Shown: in pieces, positions 37,701 through 44,780 of the stretch
Position numbering within the stretch: the stretch's first letter is position 1
Layout: each line of letters starts with the position of its first letter
Origin: Bacteroidota bacterium
GTDB lineage: Bacteria; Bacteroidota; Bacteroidia; Chitinophagales; Chitinophagaceae
Direction of reading: 5' to 3'
DNA: 64,000 nt
Assembly (NCBI GenBank): GCA_020161435.1
Contig: JAIUNV010000008.1
Location: forward strand, 174,511 to 238,510
The notes under the pieces: generated by a model
Seen by the model: only the letters and a program-made list of their open reading frames with translations
What the model was told of the DNA's origin: nothing
Databases searched by the model: none
Translations under genes and position numbers: made by a program

Positions 37701-38570
37701 ACAACACCCAACATGGTTGCCGATGGTGTGCTCAATGATTCTACAAGATATCCGACGTACAATCCTGTGTTGTACTATGCTGATAACGGTGAGCTATTGT
37801 TGTTTTACAAAATTGGCCCCAATGTAGCAGGATGGACTGGTTGGTTGATGCGCAGCAAAGACCATGGCTACACCTGGAGCAAACGTGAAGCCTTGCCAGA
37901 AGGATTTTTGGGCCCCATCAAAAACAAGCCCGTAATGATAAACGGGGTATTGATGTGCCCGTCGAGCACCGAAAAAAACGGATGGAAAGCACACATAGAA
38001 ATGACCCGTGATTACGGTAAAACATGGATCAAAACAGAAGCACTGAATGATGCCAATCCTATACAAGCCATTCAGCCCAGCATTTTGCAATACAAAGATG
38101 GCCGGCTGCAATTGCTTTGCCGCAGCCGCAATACCACGTTGAATGAAACATGGAGTCATGATGGCGGCAAAACGTGGTCGCCCATGCAAGCCAGCCCATT
38201 GCCCAACAACAACTCTGGCACCGATGCCGTAACGCTGCAGGATGGCCGGCAGTTGTTGGTGTACAACCACTTGCTGCCCACCAACAGTTGGGTAAAAGGG
38301 AAAGGGCCCCGCACACCACTCAATGTGAGCATTACCAACAATGGTAAAACCTGGTATGCAGCATTGATACTGGAAGATTCACCCATCAGCCAGTATTCGT
38401 ACCCGTCAGTTATACAAACGAAAGACGGATTGGTGCACATTGTGTACACATGGCGAAGAGAAAGAATCAAGCATGTAGTAGTGGATCCATCCAAACTGAC
38501 ACTGCAGGAAATAGTGAACAAGCAATGGCCGGGTGCCCACGAATCGGACGCCACCACATCAGATGATTAA
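34773..38570 (+). CDS. fusion of GH78 alpha-L-rhamnosidase and sialidase-fold (BNR) domain
   Basis: 1265 residues with signal peptide ending LQLSAQ, starting 1 base after the previous stop. Residues 20 to about 905 form a full GH78: fibronectin-like (LRCEMLSNPQGIDVA), sugar-binding (MYELYINGKKIG), the catalytic motif DCPQRNERQPWLGD with D491 and E497, and the later acid E773 in TTIWELWNG. Residues about 915-1265 are a six-bladed sialidase-like propeller with four Asp-boxes: SKDHGYTW (1028), TRDYGKTW (1078), SHDGGKTW (1128) and TNNGKTW (1188). The usual sialidase RIP motif is replaced by FPESHAATI. The two modules should act on one substrate; a rhamnose capping an acidic keto-sugar, as in RG-II side chain C (Rha-Kdo), is an attractive but unproven possibility. 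Confidence 0.88.
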   Translation: MRTFFSLLAVLFSLQLSAQTRLQQLRCEMLSNPQGIDVAQPRFSWQLISQERNVQQTHYQVLVSSSKAALAANKADVWNSGKVAGSQSIHIRYNGAALQSGSRYYWKILAWTNKSSNPFTLSSEFSTGLFQTSDWKAKWIGYDQASPWDSISQWSRLSARYLRKSFSAKPALKRATVHIAGMGMYELYINGKKIGNQVLAPNPTDYRKTVLYNTHDVTTALKAGNNAIGVVLGNGRFFTMRQNYKTHKHNNFGFPKLLLQLQLEYADGSKQWVLSDESWKLNVDGAIRSNNEYDGEEYDARKEWPGWTTAAFDASKWMQANLVTAPDGKLQAQSAESMQVMKVIQPKSIRKKASGRYIIDMGQNFSGWMHLKNIAGKKGDSIVLRFAESLQPNGELFVANLRDARVTDKYFFGNHALDANGWRPSFVYHGFRYVEVSAFPGTPQLAQFSGELVYDALTTTGSFSTSNAVINQVYQNAWWGIASNYKGMPVDCPQRNERQPWLGDRTVGAQGESFVFDNAKLYAKWMQDIEESQTTAGSIPDVAPAFWNYYTDDVTWPAAFIFISNHLYNQYGDDMPIRKHYASMKKWMMYMKEKFMKQYIMTKDKYGDWCVPPEALHLIHSKDSSRQTDGQLIATAYYYKLLSYMQRFAGMQQLPEDAAYFGKLSDSIRIAFQEKFYRPALKQYSNNTVTANLLPLYFGICPDSLRSAVFEKIRHKVHVENHDHISTGLIGSQWLMRGLTEYGYPELAYTIASNNTYPSWGYMAANGATTIWELWNGNTADPGMNSQNHVMLLGDLITWFYENLAGIRSHKSEVGFKKVIMKPTIPAGLQEVKAAYESMHGSIASHWKNTESKFEWHITIPANSSAQVYIPATAVEEITENGKPLTAYNYMSIGKLEKDMLQINIPSGTYHFVRNKPFKQGIVKDEFIFERASFPESHAATIAETPSGLIAAWFGGTKEGNKDVCIYTSHLRNGQWTTPNMVADGVLNDSTRYPTYNPVLYYADNGELLLFYKIGPNVAGWTGWLMRSKDHGYTWSKREALPEGFLGPIKNKPVMINGVLMCPSSTEKNGWKAHIEMTRDYGKTWIKTEALNDANPIQAIQPSILQYKDGRLQLLCRSRNTTLNETWSHDGGKTWSPMQASPLPNNNSGTDAVTLQDGRQLLVYNHLLPTNSWVKGKGPRTPLNVSITNNGKTWYAALILEDSPISQYSYPSVIQTKDGLVHIVYTWRRERIKHVVVDPSKLTLQEIVNKQWPGAHESDATTSDD

Positions 38571-38610
38571 CTTTAGGTACATCTTTTTGAGAATAATACG
38601 CAATCGCATC

Positions 38611-40845
38611 ATGAAATTTATTGCTGCCAAACAAAATGTTTTTCGGGTACATACCACGTTGTTGTTGCTGCTGATATTTGTTTCGATATCATCGATAGCA
38701 CAACTCAACACCGATCAGCAATACAGCCGTCCATTGAAAGAAGTGTTGCAAAACATTCAGAAAAAATATGGCGTTGTTATCAAGTTTGCAGACAGCATGG
38801 TGGCCAATAAAATGGTGACCTATGCCGATTGGAAATACCGGCCAGATGTAGAGGTAACATTGGATAATGTGCTGAAGCCGCTGGAGCTGAAAGTGAAGAA
38901 GGAAAAGGAGAAACAGTATAAGCTGAGTGCATATGAATATTACCGCTGGCCGGTAGCAGAAGGCTGGGCCGAAATGGACCGCATTGCTGCGCAATACAAT
39001 ACACCCGAGGCATGGGAAAAAAGAAAGGCAGAACTACGTCCTTGTATACGGGAAGCATTACAACTGACACATTTGCCTGCAAGGCCAAACAGTGCTCCTA
39101 TTATTACCCCCAAAAGAATGTATGATGGGTATACGGTAGAAAATATTGCGCTGGAAATTTTGCCGGGTGTGTGGATCAACGGTTCGTTGTACAAACCAGC
39201 CAAATACAAAGGTAAAATTCCTGTTATTCTCAACCCCGACGGGCATTGGGAAAAACAACGCTACCGCCCCGATTGTCAGTATCGCTGTGCAGCATTGGCC
39301 AAAATGGGAGCGATGGCATTTAGCTACGATTTATTTGCATGGGGCGAGTCTTTATTGCAATTCAATATCGAAGATCATCGCCGCAGTTTGAGCATGACCA
39401 TTCAGGCATTGGGCAGCATTCGGATTCTCGATTATTTGCTGGCGCAAAAAGATGCCGATACTGCCAGAGTTGGCATGACTGGCGGCTCTGGTGCTGGCAG
39501 CCATACTGTGCTCATGACGGCACTCGATGACCGCATTAAAGCATCTGCACCAGTGGTATCGTTGTCGTCGTATTTCTATGGCGGCTGCCCATGCGAAAGC
39601 GGCATGGATATACACGGTTGCGGTGGCCGCACCAACAATGTAGAACTGGCTGCTATGGCTGCACCAAGGCCACAGTTGATTGTAAGCGATGGTGGCGACT
39701 GGACAGATAAAATGCCGGAACATGACTTTCCTTATTTGCAAAAAATGTATGCCATGTGCAGCCAGCCTTCGGCGGTGAGCAATGTGCATTTGTCCAATGA
39801 AAAACATGATTTTGGTATCAACAAACGCAAGGCGGTATACGAATTCATGGCGAAGTATTTGCAATTGCAATTGCCCGCTATTCAAAACAAAACCGGTGAA
39901 ATTGACGAGTCAACGATTACCATAGAGCCAGAGCAAAACATGTATGTGTTTGGCGATAAAGGAGAACGATTGCCTGCACATGCAGTACACGGTTTTGATA
40001 ATTTGGAAAAGTTGTTTGCAGCAGAAGTAGAGAAAGCCAAAACTAGCCAACGCTATAAAATTGGCCTGATAGATTTGATGCTGCTGAAGCGCCAAAAACT
40101 CGGTGCCATTACCCTCACTGCCGACTTGAAAGCAGACGGTGTAGAAGTAGATATGGGTGGCTTGGGCAACCGGCCCACCTTCGACAATCAATTGTTGAAC
40201 GACAGTGTGCGGCAGTTGTTTTTGCAAACAGCGAAAGAAAGAAAAGTAGAGCTGTTTTGTTTGGCCATGACAGGCTACTATGCGCAGTCGTTTTGCAGCC
40301 GGGCCGAGTACATTCGGAGCATTGAAGATTGTATCCGCACCATGCAACTCATGCAAGTGAAGCATGCGTTTTTACCACTGGGTGTGCAATGCGATATCAA
40401 AAAAAATCCCGGCATTCGTGATTCAGTTATTGCCCGATTGAAAGTAGTCGGCAAAATGGCGGAAGCCGCAGGCGTTATCATCGGCATCGAAACTTCCTTG
40501 AGTGCAAAAGAGGAAGTGCAATTGCTGAAAGAAATTGGCTCTCCGGCCATTAAAATATATTTCAATTTTTCTTCGCCACTCAAAGAAGGCCGCGACCTGA
40601 TTGCTGAATTGAAAACATTGGGTAAGGATCGCATCAGCATGATACATGCTACAAACAAAGACAGTGTGTGGCTGGAAAACGATCCGCAAATAAACATGCA
40701 GCAGGTAAAGCAAACGCTGGATGCCATGGGCTGGAGCGGCTGGCTAGTGATTGAACGCAGTCGTGATGCTAAAAAGCCATCAGATACAAAGTATAATTAC
40801 GGTGCCAACACTGCCTATCTCAAACGCATTTTTCAAGAAGAGTAA
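38611..40845 (+). CDS. three-module fusion: STN-like domain, alpha/beta-hydrolase esterase, sugar-isomerase-like TIM barrel
   Basis: 744 residues. The ATG at 38611 opens a signal peptide (LLLLLIFVSISSIAQ); upstream in-frame ATGs at 38533 and 38563 would lie within the previous gene. Residues about 38-105 resemble a secretin/TonB short N-terminal (STN) domain (SRPLKEVLQNIQKKYGVVI). Residues about 110-430 form an alpha/beta-hydrolase with nucleophile S293 in MTGGSGAGSHT and H399 in NEKHDFGINK; the enzyme resembles acetyl-xylan/pectin esterases, possibly the CE19 type. Residues about 465-744 read as an AP-endonuclease-2/xylose-isomerase-like TIM barrel (KADGVEVDMGGLGNRP, AAGVIIGIETSLSAKE, DRISMIHATNKDS). 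Such barrels are normally cytoplasmic. The combination is unusual and its function is unknown. Confidence 0.8.
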   Translation: MKFIAAKQNVFRVHTTLLLLLIFVSISSIAQLNTDQQYSRPLKEVLQNIQKKYGVVIKFADSMVANKMVTYADWKYRPDVEVTLDNVLKPLELKVKKEKEKQYKLSAYEYYRWPVAEGWAEMDRIAAQYNTPEAWEKRKAELRPCIREALQLTHLPARPNSAPIITPKRMYDGYTVENIALEILPGVWINGSLYKPAKYKGKIPVILNPDGHWEKQRYRPDCQYRCAALAKMGAMAFSYDLFAWGESLLQFNIEDHRRSLSMTIQALGSIRILDYLLAQKDADTARVGMTGGSGAGSHTVLMTALDDRIKASAPVVSLSSYFYGGCPCESGMDIHGCGGRTNNVELAAMAAPRPQLIVSDGGDWTDKMPEHDFPYLQKMYAMCSQPSAVSNVHLSNEKHDFGINKRKAVYEFMAKYLQLQLPAIQNKTGEIDESTITIEPEQNMYVFGDKGERLPAHAVHGFDNLEKLFAAEVEKAKTSQRYKIGLIDLMLLKRQKLGAITLTADLKADGVEVDMGGLGNRPTFDNQLLNDSVRQLFLQTAKERKVELFCLAMTGYYAQSFCSRAEYIRSIEDCIRTMQLMQVKHAFLPLGVQCDIKKNPGIRDSVIARLKVVGKMAEAAGVIIGIETSLSAKEEVQLLKEIGSPAIKIYFNFSSPLKEGRDLIAELKTLGKDRISMIHATNKDSVWLENDPQINMQQVKQTLDAMGWSGWLVIERSRDAKKPSDTKYNYGANTAYLKRIFQEE

Positions 40846-40862
40846 AATAGTGCAGGCAGCGG

Positions 40863-40902
40863 TTGCCAGAGGGCTGTATGACGCAACTGTAGCCCTTGGC
40901 AA
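40863..40902 (+). terminator. strong hairpin between transcription units
   Basis: Arms TTGCCAGAGGGCT (40863-40875) and AGCCCTTGGCAA (40891-40902) pair with one bulge around a 15-base loop. There is no T-tract after it, so it is either a weak terminator or an mRNA-stabilising hairpin. The 10-mer AGTAAAATAG flanks it directly (40841-40850 and 40906-40915). Confidence 0.45.
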
Positions 40903-40940
40903 AACAGTAAAATAGACCATCTTTTTGGCAAATAGTCACA

Positions 40941-40971
40941 TTTTCCGGGCTTGCTGATACCGGTACTTTTA
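40941..40971 (+). promoter_or_regulatory. candidate Bacteroidota promoter before the GH141-like gene
   Basis: TTTT (40941-40944), a 19-base spacer, then TACTTTTA (40964-40971). It is one base off the TTTG / TAnnTTTG consensus in each element, and is nearly identical in design to the candidate at 9725-9754. It lies about 50 bases upstream of the ATG at 41020. Confidence 0.35.
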
Positions 40972-41019
40972 ATGGCTGCAGCATGCCTGATAACAAGGCA
41001 AAGTGTAGCAGTACCCGGT

Positions 41020-43530
41020 ATGAAACGATTGTTGATTAGCCTGCTGTTTTTTTGCTGTGCCTTGTCTTCGGCAATGGCAGTAAATATTTATGTAGCCCCC
41101 AATGGCGCAGACAGCAATGACGGCTCTATAGAAAAACCTTTTGCCACACTCAACATGGCTCTGCGCAAAGCAAGAGACTTGCGCCGGTTGAATGATGCAT
41201 CGTACAAAGAAGACATTCATATCATTTTACGTGGCGGCAATTACCAGGTATTAGAAACCATTGTTATCAGACCGGAAGATAGCGGCACCCGTGAAAGCGC
41301 CACGTTTATTGAAGCAGCACAAAATGAACAACCTGTTTTGAGCGGCGGAGTACAAATCATTGATTGGAAGAAAGTTACTGCTCCTGTCAAAGGCTTGCAG
41401 ACAAAGTATCAAAGTAAAATTTGGGTGGCCGAGGTGCCGCAGGTGAATGGCAACAGTTTTAATTTCCGTCAACTGTGGGTGAATGATGTAAAAGCAGTGC
41501 GGGCAAAATCTTCCAACGGTGATGAGATGCTCCGTATTCTTAACTGGAACAAAGCTGAAGCAGCTTGTGTGATTCCTACATTAGCTTTTCAAAACCTTGA
41601 TAAAGCAAACGGACTTGAATTGTTCATTCATCAATGGTGGGAGATTGCTAACCTGCGCATCAAGAAACTGCAGGTGATGGGCGATAGTACGAAACTGTTT
41701 TTCCATCAACCCGAAAGTAAAATTCAAAACGAACATCCATGGCCTGCACCATGGCTGAGTAAAGAAACCGGTAACTCTGCTTTTTACTTAACGAATGCGA
41801 TTCAGTTTTTAGACGAACCGGGTGAATGGTATTTAGATGTCAGCAATAAAAAAATCTATTACTGGCCACGCAGCAATGAAAATTTAGCAACAGCAAAAGT
41901 AGTTGCTCCATTTACCGAGACATTAATACGTGTGGAAGGAACGATTGATAACCCGGTGAAGAATCTGGTGATCGATGGTATTTCTTTTCAGCATACAGGG
42001 TGGTTACGACCTTCACTGCAAGGACATGTACCGCACCAGGTTGGTTTGTATATGACAGAAGCATACCGGTTAAAACCTGCAGGTACAAAAGAGAAATCGG
42101 GTTTGGATAACCAGGCATGGATTGGCCGACAAGCGGCTGCTGTGGAATTGAGTTATGCCATTCGTACACGAATTAAAAACTGTTCTTTCCTGCATTTAGC
42201 GGCAACGGGTATTGATTTAAAAAAAGGCGTGCAGGATAATATGACGAAGAATAATCTGTTCAGCGATATAGGTGGCACGGCTATCCTCGCCGGTAATTAT
42301 GGCGATGAAGGAAGAGAAATTCATTTGCCATTCGATCCGAAAAATGAACGGGAGAAATGCGATATCATTTTCATTGAGAATAATTTCATCACCAATGCTA
42401 CCAATGAAGATTGGGGCACGGTGGGTATTGGTTGCGGCTTTGTGAGCAGAACAAGCATTCGTCATAACGAAATTGAAAATGTATCGTACAGCGGTATCAG
42501 TTTGGGTTGGGGATGGTCACCTGCACAGAATATAATGAAGGACAACCGAATCGTTGCCAACAAAATCCATCATTACGGCAAATGGAATTATGATTGTGCC
42601 GGTATCTATACACTGAGTGCACAACAGAATTCCATCATTGAAGACAATTATATCGACAGTATTTATAAATCACCCATTGCTCATTTGCCATCGCACTGGT
42701 TTTATATTTATACGGATGAAGGCTCTTCGCATATCACTGTAAAAAATAACTGGACGCCCTCACAGAAATATTTACAGAATAACAACGGTCCCGGTAATGT
42801 GTGGAGCAATAATGGTCCGCAGGTGCATGACAGTGTCAAGCAAAATGCGGGGCTGGAAAAGCGCTTTCACTATTTAACCGCCAATAAAACGGCGAAGGTT
42901 GGTTTCATCAACGAAGAACACAACGAAGTGATTGAACTGGTGGTAAAAGAAGGGATGCAGTTGAACTTACCCAAGCTGAAAGAACTGCTGGCGAAGAATA
43001 ATATGGACAGCAATGCCATTTATCATTGGCAGAATCATTATGTCATCTTCGATAAAGTGCAGGACATTGGCGTAATGCAGGGACGTATCGCCAACAATTT
43101 TCCTGAGGCAGAAGTAAGCGTGTATCACGACATGTTTTACGAATACAGCAAGAAAAAACATTGCACAGATAAAACAGTGGCGAAAGAATGGCAGCATATC
43201 ATCCTTACAGCAAACCTGGTGGCAGATGAAAAATTGCAGAAAGAATATCTCAGTTACCATGCCACACAGTTTGAAAAATGGCCGGAAGTTTCAAAAGGTT
43301 TCTGCAATGCCGATTTTCAGCAGTTGTTGTTGTTCAGAAACGGACGACAGTTGATGTTGGTGATCAGCATTCCGAAAGGTGAAAGCCTGGATAAGTTGAA
43401 TCCAAGAACAACAGCCAATAATCCACGGGTGAATGATTGGAATACGATCATGAAAAAATACCAGGAAGGAATTAAAGGAACAAAGCCGGGGGAGACGTGG
43501 GTGTTTTTAAGTCAAACCCCCAACCCCTAA
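41020..43530 (+). CDS. GH141-like beta-helix glycosidase fused to a tandem L-rhamnose/L-fucose-mutarotase-like domain
   Basis: 836 residues; the ATG at 41020 opens a signal peptide (LLISLLFFCCALSSAMA). Residues about 25-610 are a right-handed parallel beta-helix with the entry motif YVAPNGADSNDGSIEKPFAT and a late DSVKQNAGLE cap, as in GH141 (whose RG-II member BT1002 is an alpha-L-fucosidase). Residues about 622-836 contain two copies of a dimeric alpha/beta-barrel unit. The second (YHATQFEKWPEV, LLLFRNGRQLMLVISI, WVFLS) reads as the L-rhamnose mutarotase family, which interconverts alpha and beta anomers of L-rhamnose or L-fucose. A fucosidase coupled to a mutarotase would speed use of the released sugar; that is inference. 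The last codons (QTPNP, stop) lie in a repeat element. Confidence 0.8.
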   Translation: MKRLLISLLFFCCALSSAMAVNIYVAPNGADSNDGSIEKPFATLNMALRKARDLRRLNDASYKEDIHIILRGGNYQVLETIVIRPEDSGTRESATFIEAAQNEQPVLSGGVQIIDWKKVTAPVKGLQTKYQSKIWVAEVPQVNGNSFNFRQLWVNDVKAVRAKSSNGDEMLRILNWNKAEAACVIPTLAFQNLDKANGLELFIHQWWEIANLRIKKLQVMGDSTKLFFHQPESKIQNEHPWPAPWLSKETGNSAFYLTNAIQFLDEPGEWYLDVSNKKIYYWPRSNENLATAKVVAPFTETLIRVEGTIDNPVKNLVIDGISFQHTGWLRPSLQGHVPHQVGLYMTEAYRLKPAGTKEKSGLDNQAWIGRQAAAVELSYAIRTRIKNCSFLHLAATGIDLKKGVQDNMTKNNLFSDIGGTAILAGNYGDEGREIHLPFDPKNEREKCDIIFIENNFITNATNEDWGTVGIGCGFVSRTSIRHNEIENVSYSGISLGWGWSPAQNIMKDNRIVANKIHHYGKWNYDCAGIYTLSAQQNSIIEDNYIDSIYKSPIAHLPSHWFYIYTDEGSSHITVKNNWTPSQKYLQNNNGPGNVWSNNGPQVHDSVKQNAGLEKRFHYLTANKTAKVGFINEEHNEVIELVVKEGMQLNLPKLKELLAKNNMDSNAIYHWQNHYVIFDKVQDIGVMQGRIANNFPEAEVSVYHDMFYEYSKKKHCTDKTVAKEWQHIILTANLVADEKLQKEYLSYHATQFEKWPEVSKGFCNADFQQLLLFRNGRQLMLVISIPKGESLDKLNPRTTANNPRVNDWNTIMKKYQEGIKGTKPGETWVFLSQTPNP

Positions 43531-43538
43531 AGGGGAGC
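43514..43538 (+). repeat. CCCCTAAAGGGG element, left arm
   Basis: The element contains the palindrome CCCCTAAAGGGG preceded by ACCCCCAA. It is the inverted partner of 43615-43640, with about 76 bases between the arms. It supplies the last codons and TAA stop of the GH141-like gene. Confidence 0.75.
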
Positions 43539-43583
43539 AAGGCAAAACCCTTGTGACGATTAACAATAATTATTTTGAAATAG

Positions 43584-44714
43584 ATGAAATACGAAAAAAA
43601 TAGTGATGCTGATAGCACCCCTTTAGGGGCGGGGGGGCTTACAATTGGAATTTTAGGCGTTGGTGAAGGCCGCAGTACCATGAGTGCAGCATTGCAAAGC
43701 AAAAAACTACATCTCAAAATTATTTGCGACCGTAACGAAAAATTATGCAAACAACGTTGCAAAGAATTTGATTTTAATAGTTATACAACCAACTACGAAG
43801 ATTTGCTTAACGATGCAGAGATAGATATCATCGCCATTTACACTCCCGATCATCTGCATGCCGATCATATTAAACAGGCATTGCTGCATGGTAAACATGT
43901 GGTGTGTACCAAACCATTCATTGATGATCTGAGTCGTGCAAAAGAATTACTGGAACTGCAAGAGCAAACAGGTAAGAAAGTATTTGTCGGACAAAGCTCC
44001 CGTTTCTTCGAACCATACAAACGTCAACGGAAAGATTTTGAAGCAGGAGAGATCGGCGAACTCATCACAATCGAAAGTCATTACAATGCCGATCATCGTT
44101 GGTTTCTCGAAAAGAAATGGGCATTGGAAGATTCATTCAAATGGTTGTATGGAGGTTTAAGTCACCCTGTTGATTTTATCCGTTGGTACTTACCCAACAT
44201 CGAAGAAGTGATGGGTTATGGTATGATCAGTGCGAATGGAAAAGCAGCAGGGTTAAAAAATGAAGATACCATGCATTTCATCTTTAAAGCAACCGATGGT
44301 CGAATTGCGAGAGTAAGCGGCACTTATACCAGTCCAACACAACCAACAAAGCGTGACAGTGGCATGAGTTGCGTATTACGTAGTACGCAAGGCGCATCGC
44401 AAGCCGATTATCATGAGCTGCGTTATTCCATCACTGATAAAACTGGTGAAGAAAAGATCATTCATTGGGGAGACAGCACATTGAAATATTATTTCCGTTT
44501 CGAAGGACAGAGTCATCATGCAGGAGAGTACCAGAATTACCTGGAATACTTCGCTGATTCTATTGAACAAGGTTTTACCGCTTATCCAAACATGCAGGAA
44601 GGAATTGGAACCGTGGCATTGTTGCAGGCAATGGATAAGAGTTTGAAAACAGGAGCGCCGGTGAAGATCGCTGATATATTGAAACAATACAATCTTGAAC
44701 CATTAAGCCACTAA
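43584..44714 (+). CDS. Gfo/Idh/MocA-family oxidoreductase
   Basis: 376 residues, cytoplasmic, with an N-terminal Rossmann fold (TIGILGVGEG) beginning only after residue 19. Residues 11-19 (STPLGAGGL region) are encoded by the right arm of a repeat element at 43615-43640, so the first ~19 residues are unlikely to be ancestral; no other in-frame start is available, so the ATG at 43584 is used. The usual EKP motif is CTKPF (K110), and SHPVDF gives H194 and D197 of the catalytic motif. The family oxidises or reduces sugars, inositols or their derivatives with NAD(P). In this cluster (mutarotase fusion upstream, transporters downstream) a deoxy-hexose or uronate derivative is a reasonable guess, but the substrate is unknown. 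The last codons overlap repeat copy B. Confidence 0.85.
   Translation: MKYEKNSDADSTPLGAGGLTIGILGVGEGRSTMSAALQSKKLHLKIICDRNEKLCKQRCKEFDFNSYTTNYEDLLNDAEIDIIAIYTPDHLHADHIKQALLHGKHVVCTKPFIDDLSRAKELLELQEQTGKKVFVGQSSRFFEPYKRQRKDFEAGEIGELITIESHYNADHRWFLEKKWALEDSFKWLYGGLSHPVDFIRWYLPNIEEVMGYGMISANGKAAGLKNEDTMHFIFKATDGRIARVSGTYTSPTQPTKRDSGMSCVLRSTQGASQADYHELRYSITDKTGEEKIIHWGDSTLKYYFRFEGQSHHAGEYQNYLEYFADSIEQGFTAYPNMQEGIGTVALLQAMDKSLKTGAPVKIADILKQYNLEPLSH
43615..43640 (-). repeat. CCCCTAAAGGGG element, right arm
   Basis: The inverted copy of the element at 43514-43538, containing CCCCTTTAGGGGCGGGGGGG. It lies inside the 5' coding part of the Gfo/Idh/MocA gene and keeps the reading frame. Elements of this look are, from memory, dispersed in many Bacteroidota genomes. 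Confidence 0.75.
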
Positions 44715-44770
44715 GGCACGAAGTAACGCAAAGCTTCGTGTTGCTTTGTGTTCCCTGTGTCTTTGTGGTT
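44705..44770 (+). repeat. CTTTGTG-family dispersed repeat, copy B
   Basis: The left part is AAGCCACTAAGGCACGAAG; the right part ends GTGTCTTTGTGGTT. It shares TTCGTGTTGCTT with copy C and GTGTCTTTGT with copy A. The TAA stop of the Gfo/Idh gene lies in its CACTAAGG, exactly as in copy A. Confidence 0.78.
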
Positions 44771-44780
44771 CAAACAAGTC

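Noticed and set aside
34773..38570. Classical GH33 sialidase activity for the C-terminal propeller
   Set aside because: Asp-boxes are present, but the RIP motif and an evident Arg triad are not.
43514..43640. Invertible promoter (phase-variable switch) formed by the inverted CCCC elements
   Set aside because: The arms lie in coding sequence, no promoter sits between them and no recombinase is encoded nearby.
44748..44780. GTG start at 44748 for the SSS symporter
   Set aside because: The extra residues are encoded by repeat copy B; the ATG at 44781 gives the usual short N-terminus.
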